From Myxococcota bacterium (GTDB lineage Bacteria; Myxococcota_A; UBA9160; SMWR01), in the NCBI GenBank assembly GCA_022447545.1, contig JAKVBI010000001.1, forward strand, positions 1 through 64,000: a stretch of DNA of 64,000 nt, in the 5' to 3' direction. Positions 17,663 through 26,473 of this stretch are shown here, one piece after another; position 1 is the first letter of the stretch; the number at the start of each line of letters is the position of its first letter. The notes under the pieces are model-generated. The model ran no database searches and had not been told where the DNA came from. It worked only from the letters and a program-made list of their open reading frames with translations. The translations under genes and the position numbers were made by a program.

Positions 17663-18838
17663 ATGGACCTGGATCTGAGCTCCGAAGACGAACGCTTCCG
17701 AGAGGAGGTACGCGACTGGCTCCACGAAAACGTGCCGAAGGAGCCCGCACCGCCCTACGGCCCGGAATACCGCGAGTACTGTCGCCAATGGCAGAGGACC
17801 CAGTTCGAGGGGGGCTGGGCCGGGATCTCTTGGCCCTCGGAGTACGGAGGCTGCGGGCTCCCTCCAATTCGCCAGATGATCTGGCACCAGGAGAATGCCC
17901 GGGCGAATGCCCCCGCAGTGGGCGTGAACTTCGTTGGGCTCAATCACGGCGGCCCCACCCTCATTGCATGTGGGACCGAGGAACAGAAGGCCTACCACCT
18001 GCCGCGCATCCTGCGCGGCGACATCGTCTGGTGCCAGGGCTTCTCGGAGCCCAGCGCGGGGTCCGATCTGGCGGCCCTGAAGACACGGGGCGTCGTTGAC
18101 GGTGACGACCTGGTGGTCAACGGTCAAAAGATCTGGACCAGCTACGCCGAGCACGCGGACTTCCAGGAGTTGCTCGTCCGTACCGATCCCGACGCATCGA
18201 AACACGGCGGAATCAGCTGGTTGATCTGCGACATGAATCTCCCCGGCGTCGAGGTGCGCCCCATCAAAACCATGACGGGTCACTCGCATTTCTCCGAGGT
18301 CTTCTACACCGACGTGCGGATTCCCCTCTCGAACATGGTCGGGGAACTCAACGACGGGTGGCGCGTGACCATGGCGACGCTGTCCTTCGAACGAGGGACC
18401 GCTTTCATGTCGGGACAGATCGAGCTGGCGAAAGTCGTCGAAAGCCTGATCGAACTGGCCAAGAACACGACCGGGCCTGATGGTCGACGTCCTGCCATCC
18501 AGGACGACGGCATTGCACGCTCGCTCGGCATGATCCGTGCCGAGGTTTCGGCGTTGCGCTGTCTGACCCTGGCCAGCATCTCGCGCGCACTCGAGAGCGA
18601 GATGCCTGGTCCTGAGGGTTCCATCACGAAGCTCTTTTACGCCGATCTCTCCATGCGCGTCCGCCAACTGGCGCTGGAAATTCTCGGAGGCCAAGCCCTC
18701 GAGCGCACTCCCCAGGGTTGGACCAACGAGTACCTCGGTGCCTTCAATGTTGCCATCGGTGGAGGCACTTCAGAGATTCAGCGCAACATCATCGGCGAAC
18801 GCGTGCTGGGCTTGCCGCGCGATCGAAATCGCAAATAA
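17663..18838 (+). CDS. Acyl-CoA dehydrogenase, large-type subunit
   Basis: 391 aa flavoenzyme oxidising acyl-CoA to enoyl-CoA. FAD/substrate motifs QGFSEPSAGSDLA and KIWTSYAEHAD and the C-terminal GGGTSEIQRNIIGERVLGLPR are intact. The usual catalytic Glu position just before GTSxIQR is Gly, so the base is probably Glu243 in LSFERG, as in isovaleryl-CoA and FadE26-like enzymes (inferred). A second, divergent dehydrogenase gene follows 25 bp later; adjacent unlike subunits are characteristic of alpha2beta2 dehydrogenases acting on steroid or terpenoid side chains and other bulky acyl-CoAs. GAGGAAA lies 12 bases before the ATG. Confidence 0.92.
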   Translation: MDLDLSSEDERFREEVRDWLHENVPKEPAPPYGPEYREYCRQWQRTQFEGGWAGISWPSEYGGCGLPPIRQMIWHQENARANAPAVGVNFVGLNHGGPTLIACGTEEQKAYHLPRILRGDIVWCQGFSEPSAGSDLAALKTRGVVDGDDLVVNGQKIWTSYAEHADFQELLVRTDPDASKHGGISWLICDMNLPGVEVRPIKTMTGHSHFSEVFYTDVRIPLSNMVGELNDGWRVTMATLSFERGTAFMSGQIELAKVVESLIELAKNTTGPDGRRPAIQDDGIARSLGMIRAEVSALRCLTLASISRALESEMPGPEGSITKLFYADLSMRVRQLALEILGGQALERTPQGWTNEYLGAFNVAIGGGTSEIQRNIIGERVLGLPRDRNRK

Positions 18839-18863
18839 CCGACTTCACGGAGCCAAAGTCAGA

Positions 18864-19889
18864 ATGAACCTCCTCCCCGATTCTCAACAGCAAGAGATCA
18901 TCGATGCCACCGCCGGCTTCCTCGAGTCGGAATTCCCCCTCTCCAGGCTCCACGAAAGCGAAGAGCCGGTGCCGATCTCACGCGAGCTTTGGCAGACCAT
19001 GGCAGAGCTCGGATGGTTCGGCCTCGGACTGTCCGAAGAGCTCGGCGGTACGGGCTTCACCCTCGCCGAAGAGGCCCTGCTCTTCCGAGAACTCGGGCGA
19101 GTTCTCGCCCCCACCAACGTGCTCGCAGCCTCCCTGGCTGTCCGTGTTGCGAGCCTGGCTCACCAGAGTGAACTCGCTGAATCGATCATTGGCGGCAATC
19201 AGCGAGTCGCTATCGCCGAGACGGCTGACATGGAGTCGACTCTCGGCGAAAACGTGACGGGCCGCTTCCGCTGCATCGATGGATCCGATGTCGAATTGGT
19301 GCTCTGCTCGTCTGCTCAGGGCTTTGCGCTGGTGACGAGGGACGCTCTCGGTCAGGGCGACGTGGTACCCTGCATGGACGAACATACCCACCTCGAAATC
19401 TTCGACATCGGAGGCCTTCCGGCACTGGCCTTTGCCCCCACGGAGATGGATTCCATTCAGAACCGGGGATCTGTTCTCGCGGCCTCCATGCTCGTCGGAA
19501 GCTCCGAGGCCGCTCGTGATCAGGCGACCGAATACGCGAAAGAGCGACAGCAATTCGGAAAGCCCATCGGAGTGTTCCAGGCCATCAAGCACAAGTGCGC
19601 CGACATGGCGAGTCGCTGCGAAGCCGCGACATGGCAGACCTTCTATGCCGCTCTCGCCGTCCGGGATGGCCACGCAGACGCCACCTTCCAGGCCTCGGCC
19701 GCCAAATTGCTGTCCGCGAAGGCCGCAACCGAGAACGGACAAGCGAATATACTCGTCCATGGCGGTTACGGGGTAACCGCGGAGTACGACGCCCACCTCT
19801 TCCTCAAACGTTCGCACGTCCTCGATCTGCTGATCGGAACCCATGGCGAGCACCTGACCCGGGTTCTCCACGAGCCCACCGCCGCCTGA
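18864..19889 (+). CDS. Acyl-CoA dehydrogenase, small-type subunit
   Basis: 341 aa, shorter and more diverged than its neighbour. It retains the N-terminal helix bundle (ELGWFGLGLSEELGGTGF), the middle domain in reduced form, RQQFGKPIGVFQAIKH (the Arg that binds FAD across the dimer) and HGGYGVTAEYDAHLFLKRSH, but lacks the SEPSAGSD-type flavin loop and any obvious catalytic Glu. This is the pattern of the non-catalytic partner in heteromeric alpha2beta2 acyl-CoA dehydrogenases. ATG at 18864; the gene lies 25 bp after the large subunit, so both should be co-translated and co-assembled. Confidence 0.88.
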   Translation: MNLLPDSQQQEIIDATAGFLESEFPLSRLHESEEPVPISRELWQTMAELGWFGLGLSEELGGTGFTLAEEALLFRELGRVLAPTNVLAASLAVRVASLAHQSELAESIIGGNQRVAIAETADMESTLGENVTGRFRCIDGSDVELVLCSSAQGFALVTRDALGQGDVVPCMDEHTHLEIFDIGGLPALAFAPTEMDSIQNRGSVLAASMLVGSSEAARDQATEYAKERQQFGKPIGVFQAIKHKCADMASRCEAATWQTFYAALAVRDGHADATFQASAAKLLSAKAATENGQANILVHGGYGVTAEYDAHLFLKRSHVLDLLIGTHGEHLTRVLHEPTAA

Positions 19890-20046
19890 AAGGCATCCGA
19901 TCGGCCCGAGAGTGCGGTGCCTCCCGCTCCAGCCAAGAGGGGACCGCACTCGGATGAAAATGCTACAACTGTCCCGCCGTGGAGCGGCGAGAGCCCGCCG
20001 CCCCACCCGGCAAATGCCCCTGAAACCGCAACCGGAGAGCCTGGCA

Positions 20047-21417
20047 ATGATCGATCTACTGCAAATCGCCCGCACCGAAGCCGATGGAGGCGATCTGTTC
20101 GGCGCTTTGAGCGCGCTCTACCAACCCTCAGAGGTGCGACCCAAGGGACACCCGGACGCCGTGATCTGGCAGGGTGGTTGTTTCGACAAGGACACCCAGC
20201 CCGTAGCTCACGCACTCACCGACGCTTACGCGATGCTCGGCACCATCGCCGCCGCCGACGTACTCGGACTTCCCTTCTACATGGTCCCCATGTGGTCCCA
20301 GTACCGTCACGATCATCAACTCGCACCCCTGAGCTGGTTCGGCAACATGCCCTGCACATCGATCAAGTGGTCCACGGCGGGTGATGCCTACGTAGACGAC
20401 GGCAAAGGCGGCAAGGTTGTCGTCATGGGCAAGTCTGGGAACGCACCGCTGCGAACCCAAGCCGGTGTGTACTGCAATGTTCGACCCTACGGTTGCATCA
20501 CGGTCGTACGCTGCATGCCCTGCCTTCCCTATTCACAGGATCGCGGAAAGTTCCGAGTCGATGCCGATACGGGCATCATCCACTCGGAAATGAATACACC
20601 CGGAATCCAGATGGCCTATGCCTGCAGACGTTTTCTTCAGATGGTCCACGAGACGGGCCATGTCGGGCGAGTTGCCTTCAAGCCCACCCAGGCGATGGAA
20701 GACGGTATCAACTCCGGCATCCTCTCTTGGATGCTCCAAGACACACAGTTCGAAGTTGGCCGCAAGTACGCGGTGGACGGTTACGAAGAGCACCGCGAGC
20801 GGGTCGATCGGATCATTGCCCTACTCCCTTCCGACTTCAAAAAAGGCATGGAAAACTGGAGCGGCCGCATCGAGCAACACATCTCGGATACCAACTACGG
20901 GTTGTTGCTCTGGGACTTGATCGAACATCGCAACGCCATCGTGCTTGCCACGGATCTCGATGGCGACCGACTCACGGACTTGTTGGCAGACGTCTCGGAC
21001 CCCCTGCGACACTTTGGTCAGATGGTGATCGATCACGTGGGAGCCAACGCGAAAATGTCGGATGTGTGGGGACAAATGGGATACACGACCGGCAATGGAC
21101 GCGACATGACCTCGGTGATGTACCGCATGGAGGGTCCGCCCATCCATGAGCAGACCCTTGGATCGGCAGACGCGATGCTGCTGCGACTGCTGGATGGTGA
21201 CGAGTCGATGGGCGGAACCAAGAAACCCTACGACCCGCGGATCCACTTCGTGCTCATCCGCGACGCATACCTCGATGCCAACCCGGGCGATGATGCCCTG
21301 AGAGACTGGCTCGATTCCGCGCTGGCGACCTTCGACGAGATCTACGGCGGGGAGCGTCCCGGCTTCATCGAAGGTTACACGGCCCTCAAGCAGGCCATCA
21401 CTCCCTGGGGCGCCTAA
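20047..21417 (+). CDS. Uncharacterised conserved-looking protein with Cys cluster and HETGH motif
   Basis: 456 aa; I do not recognise the family. No signal peptide or membrane helix. Four cysteines are packed as C143-x6-C150-x5-C156-x2-C159 (CNVRPYG, C, CMPC), a spacing suited to a metal or Fe-S site. His201-Glu202-x2-His205 forms an HExxH string (VHETGHVGR). Other blocks likely to be conserved are YMVPMWSQYRHDHQLAP, TDLDGDRLTDLL and VIDHVGANAKMSDVWGQMGY. The ATG at 20047 has GGAG nine bases upstream. It lies between the heteromeric dehydrogenase and a DegT-fold enzyme on the same strand, so a role in the same or an adjoining pathway is likely; the reaction is unknown. Confidence 0.75.
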   Translation: MIDLLQIARTEADGGDLFGALSALYQPSEVRPKGHPDAVIWQGGCFDKDTQPVAHALTDAYAMLGTIAAADVLGLPFYMVPMWSQYRHDHQLAPLSWFGNMPCTSIKWSTAGDAYVDDGKGGKVVVMGKSGNAPLRTQAGVYCNVRPYGCITVVRCMPCLPYSQDRGKFRVDADTGIIHSEMNTPGIQMAYACRRFLQMVHETGHVGRVAFKPTQAMEDGINSGILSWMLQDTQFEVGRKYAVDGYEEHRERVDRIIALLPSDFKKGMENWSGRIEQHISDTNYGLLLWDLIEHRNAIVLATDLDGDRLTDLLADVSDPLRHFGQMVIDHVGANAKMSDVWGQMGYTTGNGRDMTSVMYRMEGPPIHEQTLGSADAMLLRLLDGDESMGGTKKPYDPRIHFVLIRDAYLDANPGDDALRDWLDSALATFDEIYGGERPGFIEGYTALKQAITPWGA

Positions 21418-21677
21418 GCCGTCGTGTGACCCACCCCGCGACCTGCAACTCCTGAGAATCGCAGACCTTTCGGTGCCCGAAGCGCCCAGGGCCCCACCCG
21501 GGTCGCCCTGACGGGAAGGGCCCAGGAGTTCTCATAATGCGCGTTCGATCGCATAGAGGCTCGTGTGCCCGTGTGGCAGGTCCTCAACGGGCAGAGGTGT
21601 TCGATCCACGACAATGAGCACTTGCCTTTTCCAACTGGACGGTCCATCACTGCTAGACGTGTGAGCAGGAGGCGGTT

Positions 21678-22883
21678 TTGAAAGATCGAGTCTTCTATGC
21701 CGCCAGCGTACACGACGAGGCCGAAATCGAAGCCGTCGTCGAGGTGTTGCGCTCGGGAGCCGCGGGGTTGTGGCCCGGACGGCGAGTGAATGCCATGGAG
21801 CGCGAAGTCGCCGCACTGTTCGGCAAGCAACGGGGCCTGATGTGCAACTCGGGTTCGTCCGCCCTCTATCTCGCTGTCGAACTACTCAACCTGAAACCCG
21901 GTGATGAAGTCATCACCTCTCCCGTGACCTTTTCGACGGATCTCGCACCACTCGTGCGCAGCGGCCTCGTACCCGTTTTCGTAGATGTTGAGCCCGACAC
22001 CTACCAAATCGACGTAGCGCGAATGGAACAGGCCATCGGCGAACGCACCCGGGCCATCCTGGTACCGAACCTCATCGGGAACGCACCCGATTGGGACGGC
22101 ATCCGTCAAATCGCCGACCGCCACGGCCTCGCCGTCGTCGAGGACTCCTGCGATGCATTGGGGCCGCGCCTGCGCGGAACGCCCACTGGTACGAGGTCGG
22201 ACATTTCCGTCACGAGTTTCGCCTCGTCCCACATCATCACCTGCGCAGGAAACGGGGGAATGGTGATGCTCGACGACGAAAACCTGCGTGACCGGGGCCT
22301 CATGCTGAGGCGCTGGGGGCGTCGCTCGGAACTTCACTTCTACGGGTCGAAACGGCGGGATCGAAATTTCTGGGAAGATCTCGATGGGATCCACTACGAC
22401 AATCAGTTCATCTTCGATGAACTCGGCTGGAATTTCGAACCCTCGGAACTCGGTGCAGCCTTCGGGCTGGAGCAACTGAAGAAAGTCCCGACGAATTTCG
22501 CTCGCCGGGTCAAGAGCTTCGAGATGTACACGAAATTCTTCGAAGAATACGCCGACCAGTTTCGCGTCCCCCGTCAGACCGAAGAGCTGGAGACCGCATG
22601 GCTCTGTTATCCGGTAACCATCCGCCCCGATGCCGGATTCGTTCGCTCACAGCTTCAGGAGTTCATCGACGGCGAGGGCATCGACACGCGAACGGTCTGG
22701 ACCGGAAATGCAACACGGCAACCCATGCTTCGTGGAATCCCTTTGCGCCAGCCCGAGGAGGGACTCCCGCACGCCGATGAAATCATGGAGCGCGGTGTCG
22801 TCCTACCCATGAGCCACGCTCTGGACGACGATGCCATCGGCTTCGTGATCGACCGCCTAGCGGCGTTCCTCGAAAAATCGTGA
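21678..22883 (+). CDS. DegT/DnrJ/EryC1 fold PLP enzyme with His in place of the Schiff-base Lys
   Basis: 401 aa, fold type I. PLP-site residues are present: NSGSSALYLAV, the Asp of VVEDSCDALG, and the active-site loop FASSHIITCAGNGG. The residue that forms the PLP Schiff base in aminotransferases (Lys) is His185. RfbH and ColD, the 3-dehydratases of deoxysugar synthesis, carry the same substitution, and the downstream layout (WGRR..., YDNQFIFDELGWN, ALGLEQLKK-like) also matches RfbH. The Cys cluster that holds the RfbH [2Fe-2S] centre is absent, the corresponding loop reading LHFYGSKRRDRNFW. A PMP-dependent dehydratase, as in ColD, is more likely than an aminotransferase. TTG start with AGGAGG five bases upstream. 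The next gene overlaps its stop codon. Confidence 0.88.
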   Translation: MKDRVFYAASVHDEAEIEAVVEVLRSGAAGLWPGRRVNAMEREVAALFGKQRGLMCNSGSSALYLAVELLNLKPGDEVITSPVTFSTDLAPLVRSGLVPVFVDVEPDTYQIDVARMEQAIGERTRAILVPNLIGNAPDWDGIRQIADRHGLAVVEDSCDALGPRLRGTPTGTRSDISVTSFASSHIITCAGNGGMVMLDDENLRDRGLMLRRWGRRSELHFYGSKRRDRNFWEDLDGIHYDNQFIFDELGWNFEPSELGAAFGLEQLKKVPTNFARRVKSFEMYTKFFEEYADQFRVPRQTEELETAWLCYPVTIRPDAGFVRSQLQEFIDGEGIDTRTVWTGNATRQPMLRGIPLRQPEEGLPHADEIMERGVVLPMSHALDDDAIGFVIDRLAAFLEKS

Positions 22884-24211
22884 ATCAGAAAATGCTCAAA
22901 CCCGCATCGTCGGAACCCTCGACCCCGGTCTCGCCCTACGCATGGTACGTGCTCGGCGCCATGTTCCTCGTGACCACCTTCAACGTGGCCGACCGCAACA
23001 TCCTCAACGTGTTGCTGGAACCGATCAAGGACGAATTTGGCGTTTCGGACACCGCCATGGGTTTTCTGGTCGGCCCCGCATTCGCAATCGTTCACATTGT
23101 CGCAAGCTTCGCCATCGCAACCCTGGCGGATCGCAGCACCCGACGATCGGTCGTGGGTTTGGGTCTCTTCCTCTGGAGCGGATTGACCGCGTTGTGTGGA
23201 CTGGTCACCCAGTTCTGGCAACTCGTGATCGCTCGATTTGGGGTGGGCGCGTTCGAAGGAGCTGGAAGCGCTCCCGCCCACGCGCTGTTGTGCGACTACT
23301 TCCCCATCGACCGGCGAGCTCGCATGATGACAATCTTCGGCATGGGAGGCATGACGGGAATCGCTCTGGGCTACCTGTTGGGCGCCTTGATTGCCGAGAC
23401 TCACGGCTGGCGTGCCACCTTCTTCGTACTCGGAATTCCCGGCGCGCTGCTGGCCCTCGTGATCCGCGCAACGGTACGCGAGCCCGAGCGAGGGCGTCTC
23501 GACGGCGGCGCCCCCCCGGAGCCAGTTCCCACCCTCACGGTCCTGGCCCGGCTGCGTCACACCCCCTCCTTCGTCCACAACGTGCTCGGCGCCTCCTATC
23601 ACGCATTCGCGAGCATGGGATCGGGCGCTTTTTTCATCTCGTACCTCATCCGCAGTCACGACATGAGCCTGGGCGGTGCAGCCATCAGCCTCATGCTCAG
23701 CCAGCAACTCTTCGCTGCCGTGGGAGCACTGGGCGGTGCGTGGCTGTGCGACCGCCTCGGAAAACGCGACATCCGCTGGGTCATGTGGGTGCCGACCATT
23801 GGCGCACTCGCCGCCATGCCGTTCAGTGTGGCCTTCGTACTCTGGCCCGCGGGCGGTCACTTCAGCGTGGGAAGTTGGGCGCTGCCCACGGCCCTGCTGA
23901 TCCTGATTCCCGGAACGCTGCTCGGCGCCACCTGGAATGGTCCCGCTCTGGCCATGACCCAGAGCGTCACTCCGCCGAACATGCGCTCACGCGCCTCGGC
24001 GCTGACGACGGGAACCTACAACCTGATCGGAATGGGGCTTGGCCCACTCTGTGTGGGACTGATCAGTGACGCCTTCGAGCCGAGCATGGGCCGCGAGTCC
24101 CTGAGAATGGGGCTGCTGATCATCGGCGTGACTCACATCCTGGGCGCGCTCCACCAGTGGATCGCCAGCCGGAGCCTGAAAAACGACCTCGCTTCCGTCG
24201 GAGAGACCTGA
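22880..24211 (+). CDS. MFS transporter (spinster-like), second paralogue
   Basis: 443 aa, 12 membrane helices. It shares with the MFS protein at 14816 the blocks GPAFAIVH, LADRSTRRSVVG, RFGVGAFEGAGSAPAHALLCDYFP and TVREPERG, so the two are paralogues. The GTG start overlaps the stop of the DegT-fold gene in a GTGA arrangement, which implies translational coupling and suggests that the carrier moves the substrate or product of that enzyme. No ribosome site of its own is evident. Direction of transport unknown. Confidence 0.9.
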   Translation: MNQKMLKPASSEPSTPVSPYAWYVLGAMFLVTTFNVADRNILNVLLEPIKDEFGVSDTAMGFLVGPAFAIVHIVASFAIATLADRSTRRSVVGLGLFLWSGLTALCGLVTQFWQLVIARFGVGAFEGAGSAPAHALLCDYFPIDRRARMMTIFGMGGMTGIALGYLLGALIAETHGWRATFFVLGIPGALLALVIRATVREPERGRLDGGAPPEPVPTLTVLARLRHTPSFVHNVLGASYHAFASMGSGAFFISYLIRSHDMSLGGAAISLMLSQQLFAAVGALGGAWLCDRLGKRDIRWVMWVPTIGALAAMPFSVAFVLWPAGGHFSVGSWALPTALLILIPGTLLGATWNGPALAMTQSVTPPNMRSRASALTTGTYNLIGMGLGPLCVGLISDAFEPSMGRESLRMGLLIIGVTHILGALHQWIASRSLKNDLASVGET

Positions 24212-24408
24212 CCGGACCCACGACAAGGCCTCTGGTGGCCCGATAATCGCCCCCGCGCTTTCCTCTCGAACCCACACCAGGCACACTCAACGTGTCGTGC
24301 CGGACGATCGATGAGAAGAGAAGCGATCCCCATCTCTGGAACGGCGCGACGAGGCTGTCGAAGAACCGAAAATCCAGCGCGATCCGCCGGAAAAGGAGCT
24401 TCCATTTC

Positions 24409-25245
24409 ATGCGCTACCAGCTACTGGCGCTGGATATCGATGGCACCATCCTCGACCCGTACGGGAACCTCACGGGCTCGGTGTCTCGCGCCGTGGGAGC
24501 CGCTCGGGATCGGGGACTCCAGATCGTCCTTTGCACCGGCCGGCGGTATCGCTCGGCGCTCCCCATCGCTCAGCAGCTCGGCCTGCAGGGCCCGATGGTG
24601 ATCAACAATGGCGTGCTGGTGAAAGACATCGAGACGGGTGCAACCCAATCGGCCCGCTACCTGACTCCCGATCTGCGACCGCAGGTCCTCGAGCTCGTTC
24701 GCGAAGTCGGCACCCCTCTTCTCTATGTGGATTCGGACGACGAGATCGACGTCTACACTGAGACCAACCAGGCAACCCACCCCTTTCAGCTGGAATATCT
24801 CGCCGACGCCAGCGCCCATGTGGCCAGCGTCGACTCCCTGGAATGCCTGGAGCGGGACGACGTGGTGATGATCTCGACCATGGGCGAGGAACGAGCACTC
24901 GAAACCCTGCACGCCCGCTCTCAAAAGTTGCTGGGCGATCGCGTCACCAACCACCAGATCCAGAACAAGAACTATCAGGGCGTGATCCTCGAGTTCCTCT
25001 CACCAGGGACATCGAAGTGGGCAGGCCTTTCGGAGGTCGCATCCGCCCTTGGCATCGCCCGCCGCGAGATCATCGCTGTGGGCGATGACACCAACGACAT
25101 CGAGATGATCCGCAACGCCGGCCTCGGAATCGCCATGGGCAACGCAGTCCGGTCTGTTCAGAGCGCGGCCGATTGGGTGGTCAAGAGCAACGCCGAGGGA
25201 GGATGTGTGGAGGCCATCGAACGAGCCGTACTCAAGTTGACTTGA
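24409..25245 (+). CDS. Cof-type HAD-superfamily phosphatase
   Basis: 278 aa. HAD motif I is LALDIDGTIL (nucleophile Asp and acid/base Asp), motif II is the Thr in LCTGRR, and motifs III/IV lie in KWAGL and AVGDDTNDIEMIRNAGLGIAMGNA, a C2-type cap arrangement as in Cof/YbiV sugar-phosphate phosphatases. Such enzymes are cytosolic Mg2+-dependent and broad in substrate. ATG at 24409 with AAGGAG ten bases upstream. It stands 197 bp after the MFS gene and is probably an independent gene. Confidence 0.92.
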   Translation: MRYQLLALDIDGTILDPYGNLTGSVSRAVGAARDRGLQIVLCTGRRYRSALPIAQQLGLQGPMVINNGVLVKDIETGATQSARYLTPDLRPQVLELVREVGTPLLYVDSDDEIDVYTETNQATHPFQLEYLADASAHVASVDSLECLERDDVVMISTMGEERALETLHARSQKLLGDRVTNHQIQNKNYQGVILEFLSPGTSKWAGLSEVASALGIARREIIAVGDDTNDIEMIRNAGLGIAMGNAVRSVQSAADWVVKSNAEGGCVEAIERAVLKLT

Positions 25246-25380
25246 GGGCCCCGGCTCCCCCGCCGACTCCATGGCGCGAGACCCCTCTGCCTTCGTGTTG
25301 AAACCCACCCAGCCATAGGGAGCTGCGACGGCCCCCCCCTTGTCGAAAGCGCCGTGAACTCCGATATGTAGGGGCCGGTC

Positions 25381-25406
25381 GATCCTTTGCTGTGGACCGA
25401 AGGATC
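25381..25406. repeat. Inverted repeat in the leader of the MoxR/Bat operon
   Basis: GATCCTT (25381-25387) and AAGGATC (25400-25406) form a perfect 7-bp inverted repeat with a 12-base spacer, 48 bp before the MoxR start. It could be an operator or a leader hairpin; no U-tract follows, so a terminator is unlikely. Confidence 0.35.
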
Positions 25407-25453
25407 CCACGAGAACAACAACACAACGCCACTCGAGTCGGGAGGATCAGGCA

Positions 25454-26473
25454 TTGGCCACGGAACTTTCAGAAGCCACCCAGCCCCCCGTGGCCCCGGA
25501 CGGCCCGGCCTGGCTGGCTCGCGTTCGAGGCGAGGTACAGAAGGCCGTCATCGGCCAGGACACCCTGATCGAACGCCTACTCACGGCCCTGCTGGCCGAC
25601 GGCCACGTGCTGCTGGAGGGGATGCCAGGGCTGGCCAAGACCCTGCTGATCCGAAGCCTTGGGACCGCCATGGGCTTCGACTTCGAGCGCATCCAGTTCA
25701 CTCCGGATCTGCTCCCCAGCGACCTCATGGGCACGATGGTCTTTCAACCGCACGACGGGCAGTTCAAAGCCCACCTCGGCCCGGTCTTCGCCAACCTCGT
25801 GCTGGCCGACGAGATCAACCGGGCTCCGGCCAAGGTCCAGAGTGGACTGCTCGAGGCCATGCAGGAACGCCAGGTCACTCTGGGCGACGAGTCCCACCAG
25901 TTACCCCGCCCCTTTCTCGTGATGGCGACTCAGAACCCCATCGAGCAGGAAGGCACGTACCCACTGCCCGAGGCACAAATCGACCGCTTCCTCTTCAAGC
26001 TGATCTGCGACTACCCGTCGGAGTCGGAAGAGCGCGACATGCTGGAGCGCTGGGGACAACTCACCCAGCAACCCGAACTCGAAGCCGTCTCGTCCGCGGG
26101 AGAATTGATGGCTCTCCGCGCTCGGGTCGACGCAGTGCACGTGAGTGAGGCCGTGCAGCACTACCTGCTCGCCCTGGTGCGCGAGACGCGCCGTCGAGCC
26201 CAAAACACGACGGAGGACACTCAGGTGCTGTCCTACGGTGCGTCTCCGCGTGCTTCTCTGGCGCTCCTGCAAGCTGGACGCGCGCTGGCCTGGCTGCGCG
26301 GTCGAGATCATCTCTCTCCCGACCTCATCCAGGAACTCGTTCCCGATTCTCTGCGCCACCGCCTGGCACTGACCTACGATGCGGAAGCAGAGGAGATCAC
26401 GGTCGACGACGTACTCGATGAGATCCTCACCGGAACAGCAGTCCCCAACCTCGTGGGGACTCCCGCCAGTTGA
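25454..26473 (+). CDS. moxR: MoxR family AAA+ ATPase
   Basis: 339 aa. Walker A is EGMPGLAKT, Walker B is LVLADEINRAP, sensor 1 is MATQNPIEQEGTYPLPEAQ, and the C-terminal lid follows from about residue 200. MoxR ATPases act as chaperones that load metal or remodel VWA-domain partners, and here it heads a locus with DUF58 and BatA/B/C/D/E, the standard arrangement of the aerotolerance system in the envelope. TTG start with GGAGG nine bases upstream. The next gene begins on its stop codon (TTGA overlap), so translation is coupled. Confidence 0.95.
   Translation: MATELSEATQPPVAPDGPAWLARVRGEVQKAVIGQDTLIERLLTALLADGHVLLEGMPGLAKTLLIRSLGTAMGFDFERIQFTPDLLPSDLMGTMVFQPHDGQFKAHLGPVFANLVLADEINRAPAKVQSGLLEAMQERQVTLGDESHQLPRPFLVMATQNPIEQEGTYPLPEAQIDRFLFKLICDYPSESEERDMLERWGQLTQQPELEAVSSAGELMALRARVDAVHVSEAVQHYLLALVRETRRRAQNTTEDTQVLSYGASPRASLALLQAGRALAWLRGRDHLSPDLIQELVPDSLRHRLALTYDAEAEEITVDDVLDEILTGTAVPNLVGTPAS

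Noticed and set aside
17528-18694. Upstream extension of the carotenoid oxygenase frame
   Set aside because: It is antisense to the acyl-CoA dehydrogenase; homology begins at the ATG at 17527 with a ribosome site.
20641-20664. HETGH in the unknown protein taken as proof of a zinc peptidase
   Set aside because: No third ligand, signal or peptidase context; kept only as a motif to check.
21418-21677. GC-rich repeats (two GGGCCC) and a partial inverted repeat suggesting a terminator or riboswitch
   Set aside because: No continuous stem with a U-tract and no conserved riboswitch core could be drawn.
22655-23860. Minus-strand open frame across the DegT/MFS junction
   Set aside because: Shadow of the MFS gene; composition lacks any domain or signal.
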